From an uncultured Persicobacter sp. (GTDB taxonomy: Bacteria; Bacteroidota; Bacteroidia; Cytophagales; Cyclobacteriaceae), in the NCBI GenBank assembly GCA_947498325.1, contig CANMKE010000016.1:44186-108185 (forward strand): a stretch of 64,000 bases of DNA. Reading direction: 5' to 3'. Below the pieces are notes generated by a model that was given only the letters and a program-made list of their open reading frames with translations, searched no databases and was not told the origin of the DNA. Below are positions 17,131 through 26,862 of this stretch, in pieces; position 1 is the stretch's first letter, and each line of letters starts with the position of its first letter. The position numbers were made by a program, and so were the translations under genes.

Positions 17131-20103
17131 TTAAAAGTTAACATTCAGGCCACCAGTAATGACAATCCCTTCAGGGTATTCAAAAGAATTATAACCGTCG
17201 AAATCTACGGTGGTTGGCGTATAGCCTGTGTAGTTGGTCAGAATCCAGAGGTTTTGCCCTGACACATACACCCGCACCTTTGAGAGGCCAAGACTGCCAA
17301 TCCATTGGTCGGGCAGGGTGTACCCAAGCGTAATATTCCGCAGGCTCAGGAAGTCACCATCTTCCAAATATCTTGTGGAAGTGGAGGTACCCCCACGGCT
17401 GCCAAAGCGTGGGCGGAAGGCCGTTTGCCCAGGGTTCGTCCAACGATCTTCACGGGCAGATACCACCTGATTGAAAAATCTTGTGCCATCGGCATCATTA
17501 AAAGTTCGTGTTCGGTTATAGATTTTATTCCCCGTTTGGAAGGTCAGCAGAAATGAAAAATCCACCCCATAGAAGTTAAATTTATTGGTCATTCCACCTG
17601 TGAATTTTGGTAACGGACTGCCCGCATAAATTCTTTCTGCCTCTGAATAATTAGTGGTGGCCACACGGCCGTTCGGGGCAAAGAAGAGGCTGTTGCTGTT
17701 ATTCACCTCCGAGGAGGTAATTGGTGTTTGTTCATTTACATACCAGGCAGGATCACCATTGGCAGGGTTGGCACCGAGCCACTCAGGCATATAAAAGGTG
17801 TAAATACTTTGCCCTTCTTCTATAGTGTTAAACCCAGTCCGTATTGGAGCAATACCATCCAAAGAGGTTACCTCGTTATCATTCAGGGAAATGTTGAAAT
17901 CAGTTTCCCAGGTGAAATTTTCTTTTTCAATATTATTGGCCGTGATCGTCAGCTCAATTCCTTTATTGACCAAAGAACCCGCATTTTTAGTGACCGTTAC
18001 AAATCCATTCTCTCCAGCAAGTGGCACCTGTAAGAGGAGGTCACGGGATTTTTCATGATAAAAATCCACCGTCATTTTTACCCTTGATTTAAAACCGATG
18101 TCAAAACCTACATTTGCTTTTTCTTTGACCTCCCAGGTAAGATCTGGGTTGGCGATTTGAAAATGCGTAGATGCCGGCTGGCCGTTGTACACACCGTATC
18201 GGTAAAGCCCGCGTGAGGCGAAATTACTGATGCCATTGGCATTACCTGTTGTACCGAAAGAGCCTCGGAGTTTCAGCTGGCTGATGACCTCTTTGCTGAA
18301 GAATTCTTCGTTATCGATAATCCAGCTGGCACCAACGGAGAAGAAGTTACCATAGCGGTTGTCGGAACCGAACCTTGAGGAACCGTCGCGACGGAATGAA
18401 CCCGAAAGGTAGTATCGCCCATCGTAATTATAAGTTACCTGAGAAAGGATCGAGAAGAATTTATAGGAGTCTCCGCGGCCATCTGCGGTAAATTGCTGTG
18501 TGGTGGCCTGCAATACGTCAAGGGGAATCGGTAATCCACTTCCACCGACGGTAGAAAAGTAAATATCAGCATCCTGAAACTCCGTACCGAGCAGTGCGGT
18601 GAAGTTCCCTTTACCGATGGCCGTTTCATAATTCAGCAGGTTGGTGGTGGTGAAAACGCCGTTCTGCGAATTGGTTTCATTGATACTTCCGGCGGCATTA
18701 GGATCGAAACCATCAGAGGTAGTTGGCTCAAAATACTGGGTCAGCCTCGCAATTTCCAGTCGGTAGGAATTGGTCGAACGGAAAGAAATCCCATTCCAGA
18801 TATCATATTCCAACTTTCCGGAGATTCCTCCCCACAAAGATTCTGTCAGTCTTTTATTCAGTGGGGTATCGTACACGAAGTTTGCCGTAATCGGTGTTAC
18901 AGGCGTGGCAGGAAGCCTGGTGTACAAATTTCCGTTGGCATCATAAGGGCTGTTCACGGGAGCCTGGAAGTAGGAGCCGAGCAGTGGAGAGCTGAACAGT
19001 CCACCACTGGAGGCGTCATTCTGAAATGATTTAGCGACATCGATACTAAAGCTGAGTTTCAGCTTATCTGTGGCCTGATTATCCACATTCAATCGGCCGG
19101 AATACCTTTTAAAGTCTGAGCCGATCAGAATCCCCTCCTGATCAAAATAACCAATAGAGGTGAAGAATTTCGTTTTCTCATTTCCGCCTTTTGCAGAAAT
19201 CTGAAAATCCAAAGTATGTCCCGTACGGAAGGCCAAATCCTGCCAGTCGGTATCTATACCATTATAATCTGCGGCATTCAGTCCGAAATAATCAATATAC
19301 TGCGCAGCATTCATCAATTCGAATTTACCGTCATATTTTCGGGATACCCCTGCGGCCAAGTTCGCCGAGAAGGTGGTTTCTCCCGCCTCTCCCTGTTTGG
19401 TGGTAATCACAATTACCCCATTGGAGGCACGTGCGCCATATAAAGCAGTGGCTGCGGCATCTTTCAGAATCCTGATGTCAGCAATATCAGAAGGGTTGAT
19501 GTTGGCCAGCGGGTCACGTTCTGACTGTTGATTACCGGTAATGACTTCATCAGAATCGATGATCACCCCATCAATCACATATAGGGGGTTGGTAGCGCCA
19601 TTGATCGAGCCTACGCCACGAATCCGTACATTGGTTTTTGCACCTGGCTGTCCGGTGGAAGCCTGAATCGCCACACCGGAAGATTTCCCTGTCAGGGTTT
19701 GTGAAACGTTTGGCGTAACAATGTCTTTTACATTATCAATCACGGGTACGCTGGTGGATTTGTCCACTTTGGTATACCCGACAATGACCACATCTTCGAG
19801 TTGTTTGGCATCAGCTCCCATCTCCACGTTAATCACCAGCTGGTCGCCCACTTTAATGTCTTGGGTGGCCAGGCCGACGAAGGAGAATTCCAATATCAGG
19901 TCGGGGTCATTTTCAGGAATCTGAAAGGAGTAATTTCCATCAATATCTGAAACCGTACCTGTGCTGGTTCCTTTAATCAGGACGTTCACTCCGGGCAGGG
20001 TTTCACCTTCTTCATCAGTGATTTTTCCTGAAATCAGGCGGGTTTGTGCCCAGGCAGAAAGTACGCCGAGCAACAGCAGAAAGGTAAACAGTAGTCTTTT
20101 CAT
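17131..20103 (-). CDS. SusC/RagA-family TonB-linked outer membrane transporter
   Basis: A 990-residue outer-membrane importer. The start at MKRLLFTF yields a clean signal peptide ending in AWA; 28 upstream in-frame residues were rejected. A CarboxypepD_reg-like domain (about 22-110, with GVNVLIKGTSTGTVSDIDG) precedes a plug with the SusC signature region GQPGAKTNVRIRGVGSIN and YVIDGVIIDS, then a large beta-barrel with TonB-receptor repeats. It works with the SusD lipoprotein just downstream as a lidded pair. No sigma/anti-sigma pair or hybrid kinase adjoins it; the divergent WYL regulator is the only nearby candidate regulator. Confidence 0.95.
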   Translation of the reverse strand: MKRLLFTFLLLLGVLSAWAQTRLISGKITDEEGETLPGVNVLIKGTSTGTVSDIDGNYSFQIPENDPDLILEFSFVGLATQDIKVGDQLVINVEMGADAKQLEDVVIVGYTKVDKSTSVPVIDNVKDIVTPNVSQTLTGKSSGVAIQASTGQPGAKTNVRIRGVGSINGATNPLYVIDGVIIDSDEVITGNQQSERDPLANINPSDIADIRILKDAAATALYGARASNGVIVITTKQGEAGETTFSANLAAGVSRKYDGKFELMNAAQYIDYFGLNAADYNGIDTDWQDLAFRTGHTLDFQISAKGGNEKTKFFTSIGYFDQEGILIGSDFKRYSGRLNVDNQATDKLKLSFSIDVAKSFQNDASSGGLFSSPLLGSYFQAPVNSPYDANGNLYTRLPATPVTPITANFVYDTPLNKRLTESLWGGISGKLEYDIWNGISFRSTNSYRLEIARLTQYFEPTTSDGFDPNAAGSINETNSQNGVFTTTNLLNYETAIGKGNFTALLGTEFQDADIYFSTVGGSGLPIPLDVLQATTQQFTADGRGDSYKFFSILSQVTYNYDGRYYLSGSFRRDGSSRFGSDNRYGNFFSVGASWIIDNEEFFSKEVISQLKLRGSFGTTGNANGISNFASRGLYRYGVYNGQPASTHFQIANPDLTWEVKEKANVGFDIGFKSRVKMTVDFYHEKSRDLLLQVPLAGENGFVTVTKNAGSLVNKGIELTITANNIEKENFTWETDFNISLNDNEVTSLDGIAPIRTGFNTIEEGQSIYTFYMPEWLGANPANGDPAWYVNEQTPITSSEVNNSNSLFFAPNGRVATTNYSEAERIYAGSPLPKFTGGMTNKFNFYGVDFSFLLTFQTGNKIYNRTRTFNDADGTRFFNQVVSAREDRWTNPGQTAFRPRFGSRGGTSTSTRYLEDGDFLSLRNITLGYTLPDQWIGSLGLSKVRVYVSGQNLWILTNYTGYTPTTVDFDGYNSFEYPEGIVITGGLNVNF

Positions 20104-20528
20104 CAATATGGTATTTATCTTCAAAGGTTGTTTGTCCGATATTTTGCAGCGTCCCTCCATCGTGAAAACTACGGCAAAAAGGGGCAAAAAAGTACGGGTT
20201 CACCTTTCTAACCCGCTTGATTTATCCTTGTTCAAAATTTATGATTCCTTGTTGCAAAAAAATGTGAAGCGTCTTGGAGGCCTGTTGATCACCCGAAAAG
20301 CAGGGGGGTAAAACTGTAATTTTGGTTATCTTTGCGCTTGAATTGATTTAATTTTATGATTAGTTTAATTTTTCCTATTTGTGTATAGGGTTGCTGGAAG
20401 CATACTTTTTTAGCGGGACGAGATTTTTCCTGAAAATTAATGCTTCCAAGCTTCAGTGCAGTTACACTGCATTTTCGGCCACTACCTTTATTGCGCGTAG
20501 GAAACCAAAACGATTTTATTTTAAGCTT
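20104..20528. other. Divergent control region between susC and WYL regulator
   Basis: This 425-nt gap separates susCD (minus) from the WYL gene (plus). A TATCTTTG box at 20327-20334 fits the plus-strand -7 consensus but has no TTG at -33. An open frame runs through part of it toward the WYL gene but begins with TTG and is not considered coding. No other feature was seen. Confidence 0.5.
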
Positions 20529-21548
20529 ATGTCAACAAATAAACACGCCATGATGCGTTATCAGATTATTGATGATGCATTGAATGGAGCAAGAAAGTAC
20601 AATAGGGAGCAGCTGTTGCGCCATATTATTGAAAAGATGCAGGAAATGACGGGGGATCATGATTTCTCTATCAGCAAGCGGCAGTTCCAGAATGACATTA
20701 AGGATTTGAAAGCGGGGGTTACGGGAAAGCCGGCGCCTATCAAATTCAATAGGTCGAAAAATTATTATGAATATACCGAGCCCGATTATTCGATTCGTGA
20801 GGGAAAGCTTTCTTCGCGGGATCAGGAGGCGGTGAAAGAGGCGATCGAATTGCTGGAGCAATATGGCAGTTTTGAGTCGATGAAAGAGTTGCGTAACATC
20901 ACGAAATTGCTCAAGGAGACGTTTAAAGTTTCTGTGGAAGAGGAGCGTCCAACGATTGTTTTTGAGCAGGTGGATTTGAAAGGTATTGAGCATTTGTCGG
21001 GGCTCAATGATGCCATTAAGCATAAACAGGCACTTGATATTACGTATCAGTCCTTCAACAACCCGATGGGGCAGACCCATCTTTTTTACCCTTACCTGCT
21101 CAAGCAGTACAATAACCGCTGGTTTCTGATAGGCAATCTCGATAAGTATCCGGGCGATTTGACCATCTATGCCCTTGACCGCATTATTGGTTTTTCGATT
21201 AATGCCTGCTCTTTCCGCGAGCCGCAGGGGATTACCGACATCAATAGCTATTTTAACAACCTGATCGGCGTAAGTCTGGGCAAGGGAGAACCTATTGAGG
21301 AAATTGTGCTGAAGTTCAGGAATAAAAGGGGCAATTATGTGCTGACCAAAAAGTTGCACAGCTCGCAGGAAGTGGTAGCACAGGAGCCCGAGTCGCATTC
21401 GCTGACCATCAAAATTAAGGTGCATCCCAACCTTGAACTGCTTTCCAAGATTTTTGAATTTGGGCAGGATGTAGAAGTGCTTTCGCCCCTGAGCTTACGG
21501 GAACGGATGAAGAACAGTCTTGAGGTAGCTCTTTCTCATTATCAGTAA
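20529..21548 (+). CDS. WYL-domain transcriptional regulator
   Basis: A 339-residue regulator. Residues 1-~75 form a winged-helix region (MMRYQIIDDALN...), which binds DNA in this family. Residues ~165-260 are the WYL domain, with LDITYQSFNNPMGQTHLFYPY and NNRWFLIGN; the C-terminal ~80 residues are the WCX extension ending in LRERMKNSLEVALS. WYL domains sense nucleic acids or small ligands. The ATG at 20529 was preferred because the 50 upstream residues in frame have no ATG and no relation to the family. It is divergent from susCD. It could regulate that pair, but WYL proteins also control DNA-damage and defence genes, so the target is open. Confidence 0.88.
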   Translation: MSTNKHAMMRYQIIDDALNGARKYNREQLLRHIIEKMQEMTGDHDFSISKRQFQNDIKDLKAGVTGKPAPIKFNRSKNYYEYTEPDYSIREGKLSSRDQEAVKEAIELLEQYGSFESMKELRNITKLLKETFKVSVEEERPTIVFEQVDLKGIEHLSGLNDAIKHKQALDITYQSFNNPMGQTHLFYPYLLKQYNNRWFLIGNLDKYPGDLTIYALDRIIGFSINACSFREPQGITDINSYFNNLIGVSLGKGEPIEEIVLKFRNKRGNYVLTKKLHSSQEVVAQEPESHSLTIKIKVHPNLELLSKIFEFGQDVEVLSPLSLRERMKNSLEVALSHYQ

Positions 21549-21816
21549 GCGCGTGTTTGAAACTGAAATTTGCAGCGAAAATTTGGCGCATTACAGAAGT
21601 GATGAAGCGTCATTTTGGGAGAATTGCAGCAGTATTGTTGATCAGTAATGCAAAGATCAATACCTATATTCCGAATTTGCAGGAGGATAACAAGTTTTAA
21701 ACAGGGGCAAAGTCGGTTTTTTAGATGCTGAGGCGGTATTGTCAAGGAGCCGCAGTAACTTGCTTGCAATTCAGGCAATTTAATTTAAATTGTCTCTTTG
21801 TAAAACCAATTCAATT

Positions 21817-23070
21817 ATGGCATTTGAAGAGTCCAATTCCTTTGATTTTCCCCGAGTAATAATCGGAAATTTACCCGCACCAGACACTGCTCCCGATGTG
21901 GAATACATGACCGTAACGTCGGATCCGGCTTGTATTGTTCGGGTAGAGTGTTTGGATGACGAGGATGCCGAAACGCTCAAACCTGAAGGGGCGGCGGCCA
22001 TCTTTAATTATGAGGGGGTAGTCCCTTATTTTTTTCACGTGATTCGTTACTTTTCGGAGCCTATCACGGACGATGAACTTCAGTTTCTGTTCCTGAGAAA
22101 TATGTCGGAAATATATTTCAGGCACCTCAATTCGCAGGAAGATTATATCGATGAGGTGCTCGATGCCAACGACACACTTTTTCAGGAAATCTATGAGGAG
22201 TTTTCCGAAAATGAAGAAGAGGAATTTGAGGTGGAAGAGCAGGCCCACGACCTGATGCTTGTCGGTCGTATTGCCCGCCCTATTCTTGCTGAATTTGGGG
22301 CGCAGTTTGAAAATGATGAACAGTTTTTCGACCTGCGGATAACGTTGCCCGAAGATTTACTGGTGGCGGCCAAGGCCTATGATGAGATTGATCAGAAAAA
22401 GTATTTTTATTACAAGCTGAAATTTAAAGATCAGGACTTTGAGCCTTATCTGTCTAAAAGTGATGATGCCAAGCGTTTCAGTACGTGGGATGTCAGTGAT
22501 ATGGCCATTTATGATCAGCCCTTGCTGGAGTCGCTTTTGATCGAACCCTTCAAAGAGAATGCGCTCTTCATGGGTTATGAAGAGAAGACCATTGCGCTGT
22601 TTGATCAGGATCATTTTTATTTTGCCGTTGGCGGTGGTTTTTTGGGGATTGATAACAGAACCAATGAGCTGATTTATGTCGATACCATTGCCCGGGCCGC
22701 ATTTTTCAAAGCAGAGCAGACAGCCACGGCTGTTGCAGAGGTAATCGCCAAGGAGGAAGGCCTGAGCTTGTCGCCGCTGCCTTATTCGGCCTATTGCCTG
22801 TGGAATTTACCCTATTGCGGACCATTAAAGATCAATGGTTATTTCACGACCCTCGTTGTGGAGCAGCAGCTGTTGTTATTTCATAAACAAAATCCACAAT
22901 TTGTAGTGTTGCCGCATTACGACGGGAAAATCACTTTTTCCATTACGGTGGAGGATATCGAATTTTTAGAACTTTTTCCGGTGGATCAGAATGAAATTAT
23001 AGAATTTTATCATCAGGATATCATTGAAGCCTTCAAGAATTTTATTGAATCTTTTGGGGAATTCTTATAA
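21817..23070 (+). CDS. Unrecognised acidic protein, 417 residues
   Basis: No family was recognised. The protein is strongly acidic, with a run rich in Glu at about residues 125-150 (EEEEFEVEEQ), and has no signal peptide or TM segment, so it should be cytosolic. It has several Tyr/Phe-rich beta-like stretches (YFYYKLKFKD, DHFYFAVGGGFLG) and reads as a compact globular protein of two halves. The ATG at 21817 replaces an in-frame TTG 27 nt upstream. It lies 268 nt after the WYL regulator on the same strand. Codon use resembles the neighbours, so it is probably a genuine gene. Confidence 0.75.
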   Translation: MAFEESNSFDFPRVIIGNLPAPDTAPDVEYMTVTSDPACIVRVECLDDEDAETLKPEGAAAIFNYEGVVPYFFHVIRYFSEPITDDELQFLFLRNMSEIYFRHLNSQEDYIDEVLDANDTLFQEIYEEFSENEEEEFEVEEQAHDLMLVGRIARPILAEFGAQFENDEQFFDLRITLPEDLLVAAKAYDEIDQKKYFYYKLKFKDQDFEPYLSKSDDAKRFSTWDVSDMAIYDQPLLESLLIEPFKENALFMGYEEKTIALFDQDHFYFAVGGGFLGIDNRTNELIYVDTIARAAFFKAEQTATAVAEVIAKEEGLSLSPLPYSAYCLWNLPYCGPLKINGYFTTLVVEQQLLLFHKQNPQFVVLPHYDGKITFSITVEDIEFLELFPVDQNEIIEFYHQDIIEAFKNFIESFGEFL

Positions 23071-23221
23071 ATTTTAAAGTCGATATGAAATTTGTTTAGC
23101 TTTCATCAATGATTGGCTGAAAAATTGATATTGTTAAAATAATTATAATAGCGAAGATTAAGCAATACATTGTTTTATTGCTGAAGCAATTAGATTTATA
23201 TTATTTAAAACAATATCGATT

Positions 23222-23362
23222 ATGAAAACTGTTCAAAGTACTTTCGCGCCTCAAGCTGCGCAAGAAATCAACCTGTTAAGATTAAATCAGATGGGGGTAA
23301 TCTCGCTCGAAGAGGCTTATAAAATTGTAATGGACCGCAGAAAACGAAGCTTCAAAAAATGA
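23222..23362 (+). CDS. Small hypothetical protein, 46 residues
   Basis: A short frame beginning MKTVQSTFAPQ and ending in a basic tail (DRRKRSFKK). It has an amphipathic middle (QEINLLRLNQMGVISLEEAYKI). Start and stop are clear, and composition is protein-like. No family was recognised and no strong ribosome site is visible, so it may be chance, although its position alone in a 700-nt gap argues for a gene. Confidence 0.45.
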   Translation: MKTVQSTFAPQAAQEINLLRLNQMGVISLEEAYKIVMDRRKRSFKK

Positions 23363-23859
23363 TACTTTGGGTTGAGCATAAAGGATTTGTTTTACAGTGA
23401 ACTGCTTTCCGGTCATCAAAAATGCGGAGTGCATCTCACTTTAAAATATCAAGCGATATACCCAAAGATATTTTCCCAATTGATACCTACTTATTGACCC
23501 CTCCTGTTCGTATGACCGTGATATCATTCGGCTGCCGTGACCTGCAAGCACATTAAAAAGAGATGAGATTTCCGCAATAATTTATTTTTGTATATCACTA
23601 ATTATTTTTTTACTTAGAAAATTATCTAAATCCCCCCATTGGTAAAAAATCGCATGCGGTGTTGGGCGTAAACTTCCCTTATAGTTATGTAGCACGATCA
23701 AACAAACAGTGCATTTGCTTTCCGGATTGAACCACCTTTCTTAGGAGTGCGCAATTGTAAGCCATTGTTGGTCAATGTACTGAAGTGAATGTGATATTCG
23801 TGTCTTCAGGACATCTACTTTTTATAGAAGAGCCATCAACATCAAAATATACTTTTACC
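23363..23859. other. Intergenic stretch, nothing assigned
   Basis: About 500 nt with no convincing coding frame. A TATTTTTG box at 23583-23590 fits a -7 element but is 270 nt from the next start. No terminator was seen. Confidence 0.4.
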
Positions 23860-24453
23860 ATGAATTTAACTTCCGTAATCCCAGTGTCTGATACCGACAC
23901 GTTAATTGATTTTTTAAAGCAGCAATTTGAGCTTTGTGTACAAACTGATCAGGTATGCCTTGAGGAGCATTCTCTGGACTTTTTTCAGAACGACCAGCAG
24001 ATTATCGGTCATACCAAAGCGGATTCTTACCATTGGATAGACTTCCTGGATTCCAATGAAGCCATCAGCAAAGCGTTTGATGCCGGATACAGCATTGAAT
24101 GGCACGACAGTATTTGTGATATTGAAGGGGTTTCCAACTCGATTTTCCTCAGCCTTACCCCCCTAAAAGACTATCAGCAAGTTTGGCAACAAGACCAGCA
24201 GGACGGTCATGCGTTTTTCAAATATTTCGGGATTTCTTTCGAGGAGTTTGCCACTTTCACCATGGGTAAACTTGAAGATGCCCTGCCACATATGAGCCGG
24301 ATGGATATGCTCAATTTTCTTGATTATATCGCCCCGACTCAAATTTGGCATGACTATATGGTTTATCTGACCTCTCCGGTGGGTAAAAAGCCCTTTTCCA
24401 AAGAAGAAGCAGCCTTGCAACTGAAAGCTTTTTTTTTGGCAAACCAGCGCTGA
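23860..24453 (+). CDS. Unrecognised protein, 197 residues
   Basis: No family was recognised. The protein is acidic and soluble, without signal or TM segments. It starts MNLTSVIPVSDTD, and its C-terminal half contains FFKYFGISFEEFATF and a helical end (KEEAALQLKAFFLANQR). The ATG at 23860 was preferred over an in-frame GTG 75 nt upstream, which would add a hydrophobic but non-signal leader. It is convergent with the histidine kinase gene with a single base between the stop codons and no terminator hairpin, so the two transcripts must overlap at their 3' ends. Confidence 0.7.
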   Translation: MNLTSVIPVSDTDTLIDFLKQQFELCVQTDQVCLEEHSLDFFQNDQQIIGHTKADSYHWIDFLDSNEAISKAFDAGYSIEWHDSICDIEGVSNSIFLSLTPLKDYQQVWQQDQQDGHAFFKYFGISFEEFATFTMGKLEDALPHMSRMDMLNFLDYIAPTQIWHDYMVYLTSPVGKKPFSKEEAALQLKAFFLANQR

Positions 24454-24454
24454 G

Positions 24455-25951
24455 CTAAGCCTGATAAGCGGGCAAGGAAAAATAAAATGATGTTCCCTGG
24501 TTGGGTGCGCTCTGGATGTGGATGTCCGATTGATGCAATTCAAGAATTTTCTTGACAATCGCCAGCCCCAGGCCTGCACCCATCTTTGGCTTTGAAGAGG
24601 CCACCTGTCGATATCGTTCAAAAATATAAGATTGCTCCTCCACCGGAATACCTGGGCCGGAGTCTTTAATGGCAATCTGAATTCCTTCCTTGGCGGCACT
24701 CACTTCCAGTGTTACTGTCCCACTTTGTGGCGTAAATTTCAGTGCATTGTCAATCAGGTTTTGAATCGCCCGTTCCACCAATTTTACATCGGCAAAAACC
24801 GGCGCCACGGGCTCATGGATGCGGAGCTCAAAAGCGATGTCTTTCTGGTTGGCCAGTACCTTATTTTTGGCATGTAAATCATGGGCAAGGTCCGTCAGCA
24901 GAAAAGGCTCTTTCTCCGGTTGCACCTGTTTGGCTTCAAGCTTGGAGTACTCGAAAAGCTGTGCCACCATACTGGTCAGGCGCTCAGAACTCTGGTGAAT
25001 AATTTCCAGGAAGTGTTGTTTGTCCGCTTCCTCAATATGTCGGCCCTTCATTTGCAGGGTTTCGGTATAGCCCTTCAGAATGGCAAGCGGGGTGCGCAGA
25101 TCATGCGATACATTGGCAATGAGTTCTCTTCGGATAGTATCCACAGATTTGATCCGCTCCATATCAGAAACAATCTTATCGGCCATTTCATTGAAAGAGA
25201 TTGCCAGTGATTGTAAATCGTTTTCCTCGGGATGATCGATTCGGGCGGAGAGGTCACCTTCCTGAAAACGGCGTACCTTGTAAATGATTTCCCGCAGGTT
25301 TTTACTCAAAAACCAAATGGCAATGCCAGCCAGCAGGCAGGCGAAAATAATCACCAGAAGCATGGCCGTCAGTCCTCCCTGAAGAAAGTAACTGGTAAAG
25401 ATGCTGTTCTGGACGTGCTGTAACCGTTGGCTTTCAAAAATGATATAGACGAAGCCCTTTTTACCCTGATAATCATAAGGCGCGACAGAGAAAATGGTCT
25501 GGTTGTTTTTGTCACGCGGATTATCTCCAAGCACACACTTTTGGCCATCGTACTGTACAAATTCATAAATAGGTTTGAGGTTCACCTGTTCGGTAGGCGC
25601 TTTGGGGTCGTCGTGATCCAGCACCACAGAATAAAGGACGGTGCCGGCCTCATCAAGCAGGTAAACTTCTATGGATCGGTTTACCGCCATCATTTCGTGC
25701 ATAATTTCTCCAAACAATGCTTTGTTCACACGACCATCGTCGAGGAAAGGAGCGTTGTTTTTAAATTTTTCGCTGATCAGATGATCGGCCACCTTGGCAT
25801 TGACCTTCTGCATACTTTCATCGAAATACCGCTCTCCGTAATAAAAACTGATGCCCATAAATGCCGCAGCAAGCAGCAGGATGATAAAAAAGACCGACAG
25901 GGCGAGTTTGTAGATCAGCCGGTTGGTAATATGTCTGGCAGGTTGACTCAT
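24455..25951 (-). CDS. Membrane sensor histidine kinase
   Basis: A 498-residue HisKA-type kinase. TM helices are at about 12-37 and 187-215 and flank a ~150-residue periplasmic sensor region. A HAMP domain (~216-268) and the H box ANVSHDLRTPLAILKGY follow, with phospho-acceptor His283. The ATP-binding domain has N box LIDNALKFTPQ, G1 box DSGPGIP and G2 box GAGLGLAIV. It overlaps the preceding regulator gene by 4 nt (ATGA), which ties the two into one operon with the regulator first. The periplasmic part shows no recognisable sensor fold, so the signal is unknown. Confidence 0.93.
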   Translation of the reverse strand: MSQPARHITNRLIYKLALSVFFIILLLAAAFMGISFYYGERYFDESMQKVNAKVADHLISEKFKNNAPFLDDGRVNKALFGEIMHEMMAVNRSIEVYLLDEAGTVLYSVVLDHDDPKAPTEQVNLKPIYEFVQYDGQKCVLGDNPRDKNNQTIFSVAPYDYQGKKGFVYIIFESQRLQHVQNSIFTSYFLQGGLTAMLLVIIFACLLAGIAIWFLSKNLREIIYKVRRFQEGDLSARIDHPEENDLQSLAISFNEMADKIVSDMERIKSVDTIRRELIANVSHDLRTPLAILKGYTETLQMKGRHIEEADKQHFLEIIHQSSERLTSMVAQLFEYSKLEAKQVQPEKEPFLLTDLAHDLHAKNKVLANQKDIAFELRIHEPVAPVFADVKLVERAIQNLIDNALKFTPQSGTVTLEVSAAKEGIQIAIKDSGPGIPVEEQSYIFERYRQVASSKPKMGAGLGLAIVKKILELHQSDIHIQSAPNQGTSFYFSLPAYQA

Positions 25952-26649
25952 AGCTCTTCATTGAATTTGTAACCGATGCCCCAGGAGGTCAGGATGTAAG
26001 TCGGCTGTGCCATGTCGGGTTCAATCTTCGACCGCAGGCGGTTGATGTGTGAATTTACCGTGTGTTCGTAGCCATCAAAATCATAGCCCCAGATGAGCTG
26101 TAACAATTCTGTGCGCGAATAATTCCGCCCGGGGTGGGAGGCCATTAAATACAGCAGGTCGAATTCTTTGGGCGAAAGCTCAATCTTTTGGGTGTTCAGT
26201 AATACCTTCCGCTTTTCAAGGTCAATGGACAAGGCCTGAAATTTCAGCTGGGTAGGCGCAAGGGTTTGAGATATTTCCTCGGAGATCATTTTCGTTCGTC
26301 GGAAAATTGCTTTTACCCGTGCGATAAACTCCCGAATACTGAAAGGTTTGGTAATATAATCGTCGGCCCCCACTTCCAGACCCAGCACGCGGTCTATTTC
26401 TTCCGTTTTGGCCGTCAGCATTATAATAGGGGTGTTTTTTGTCGCCCGTACCTTTTGGCAAATCTCCATGCCATCCATTGTCGGCAGGTTGAGGTCAAGA
26501 ATAATCAGGTCGAAATGTTCCCTGAGCGCCAGTTGGCAACCTTCGAGACCATCGGAAGCAGCGGAAGTTTCGCAGTGGAGATCGTGGAGGTGAATTTTAA
26601 GCAGCTGGATAATTTGGGAATCGTCTTCAATAATGAGCACTTTCTTCAT
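25948..26649 (-). CDS. OmpR/PhoB-family response regulator
   Basis: A 233-residue DNA-binding regulator. The receiver (1-~120) has acidic residues Glu8-Asp9-Asp10, phospho-acceptor Asp52 in LIILDLNLP, and the Lys of DDYITKPFS. The winged-helix output domain (~130-230) has LSPKEFDLLYLMASHPGRNYSR-like wording and a VNSHINRLRSKIE recognition helix. It is first in the operon with the kinase that it overlaps by 4 nt. The lipoprotein gene at 26863 diverges from it and is a candidate target. Confidence 0.95.
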   Translation of the reverse strand: MKKVLIIEDDSQIIQLLKIHLHDLHCETSAASDGLEGCQLALREHFDLIILDLNLPTMDGMEICQKVRATKNTPIIMLTAKTEEIDRVLGLEVGADDYITKPFSIREFIARVKAIFRRTKMISEEISQTLAPTQLKFQALSIDLEKRKVLLNTQKIELSPKEFDLLYLMASHPGRNYSRTELLQLIWGYDFDGYEHTVNSHINRLRSKIEPDMAQPTYILTSWGIGYKFNEEL

Positions 26650-26862
26650 AGGTAGGGCAGTTAGCGGGTAGCGCGTTAAAATATTAGATATTAACGAAAA
26701 TTGTTCTGTTATATCTTGAAAAATTAGGGAATAGACAGGTAGCTGACATTTGAACAGGTAATCAGGAGAAAAGGGGAGTTATCACAGTTTTGTGAACTTC
26801 TTGTGAGCCTTATATGATCTTCTGTTTGCACCTTGTGGGTACCAAAACAAAATAAAACCACT

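Noticed and set aside
20379..20528. N-terminal 50-residue extension of the WYL regulator
   Set aside because: It starts with TTG, has no relation to the WYL family and lies in the probable control region.
21549..21816. Possible decayed gene between WYL regulator and acidic protein
   Set aside because: Short open pieces exist but are broken by stops in every frame and resemble no known protein; not enough to call a pseudogene.
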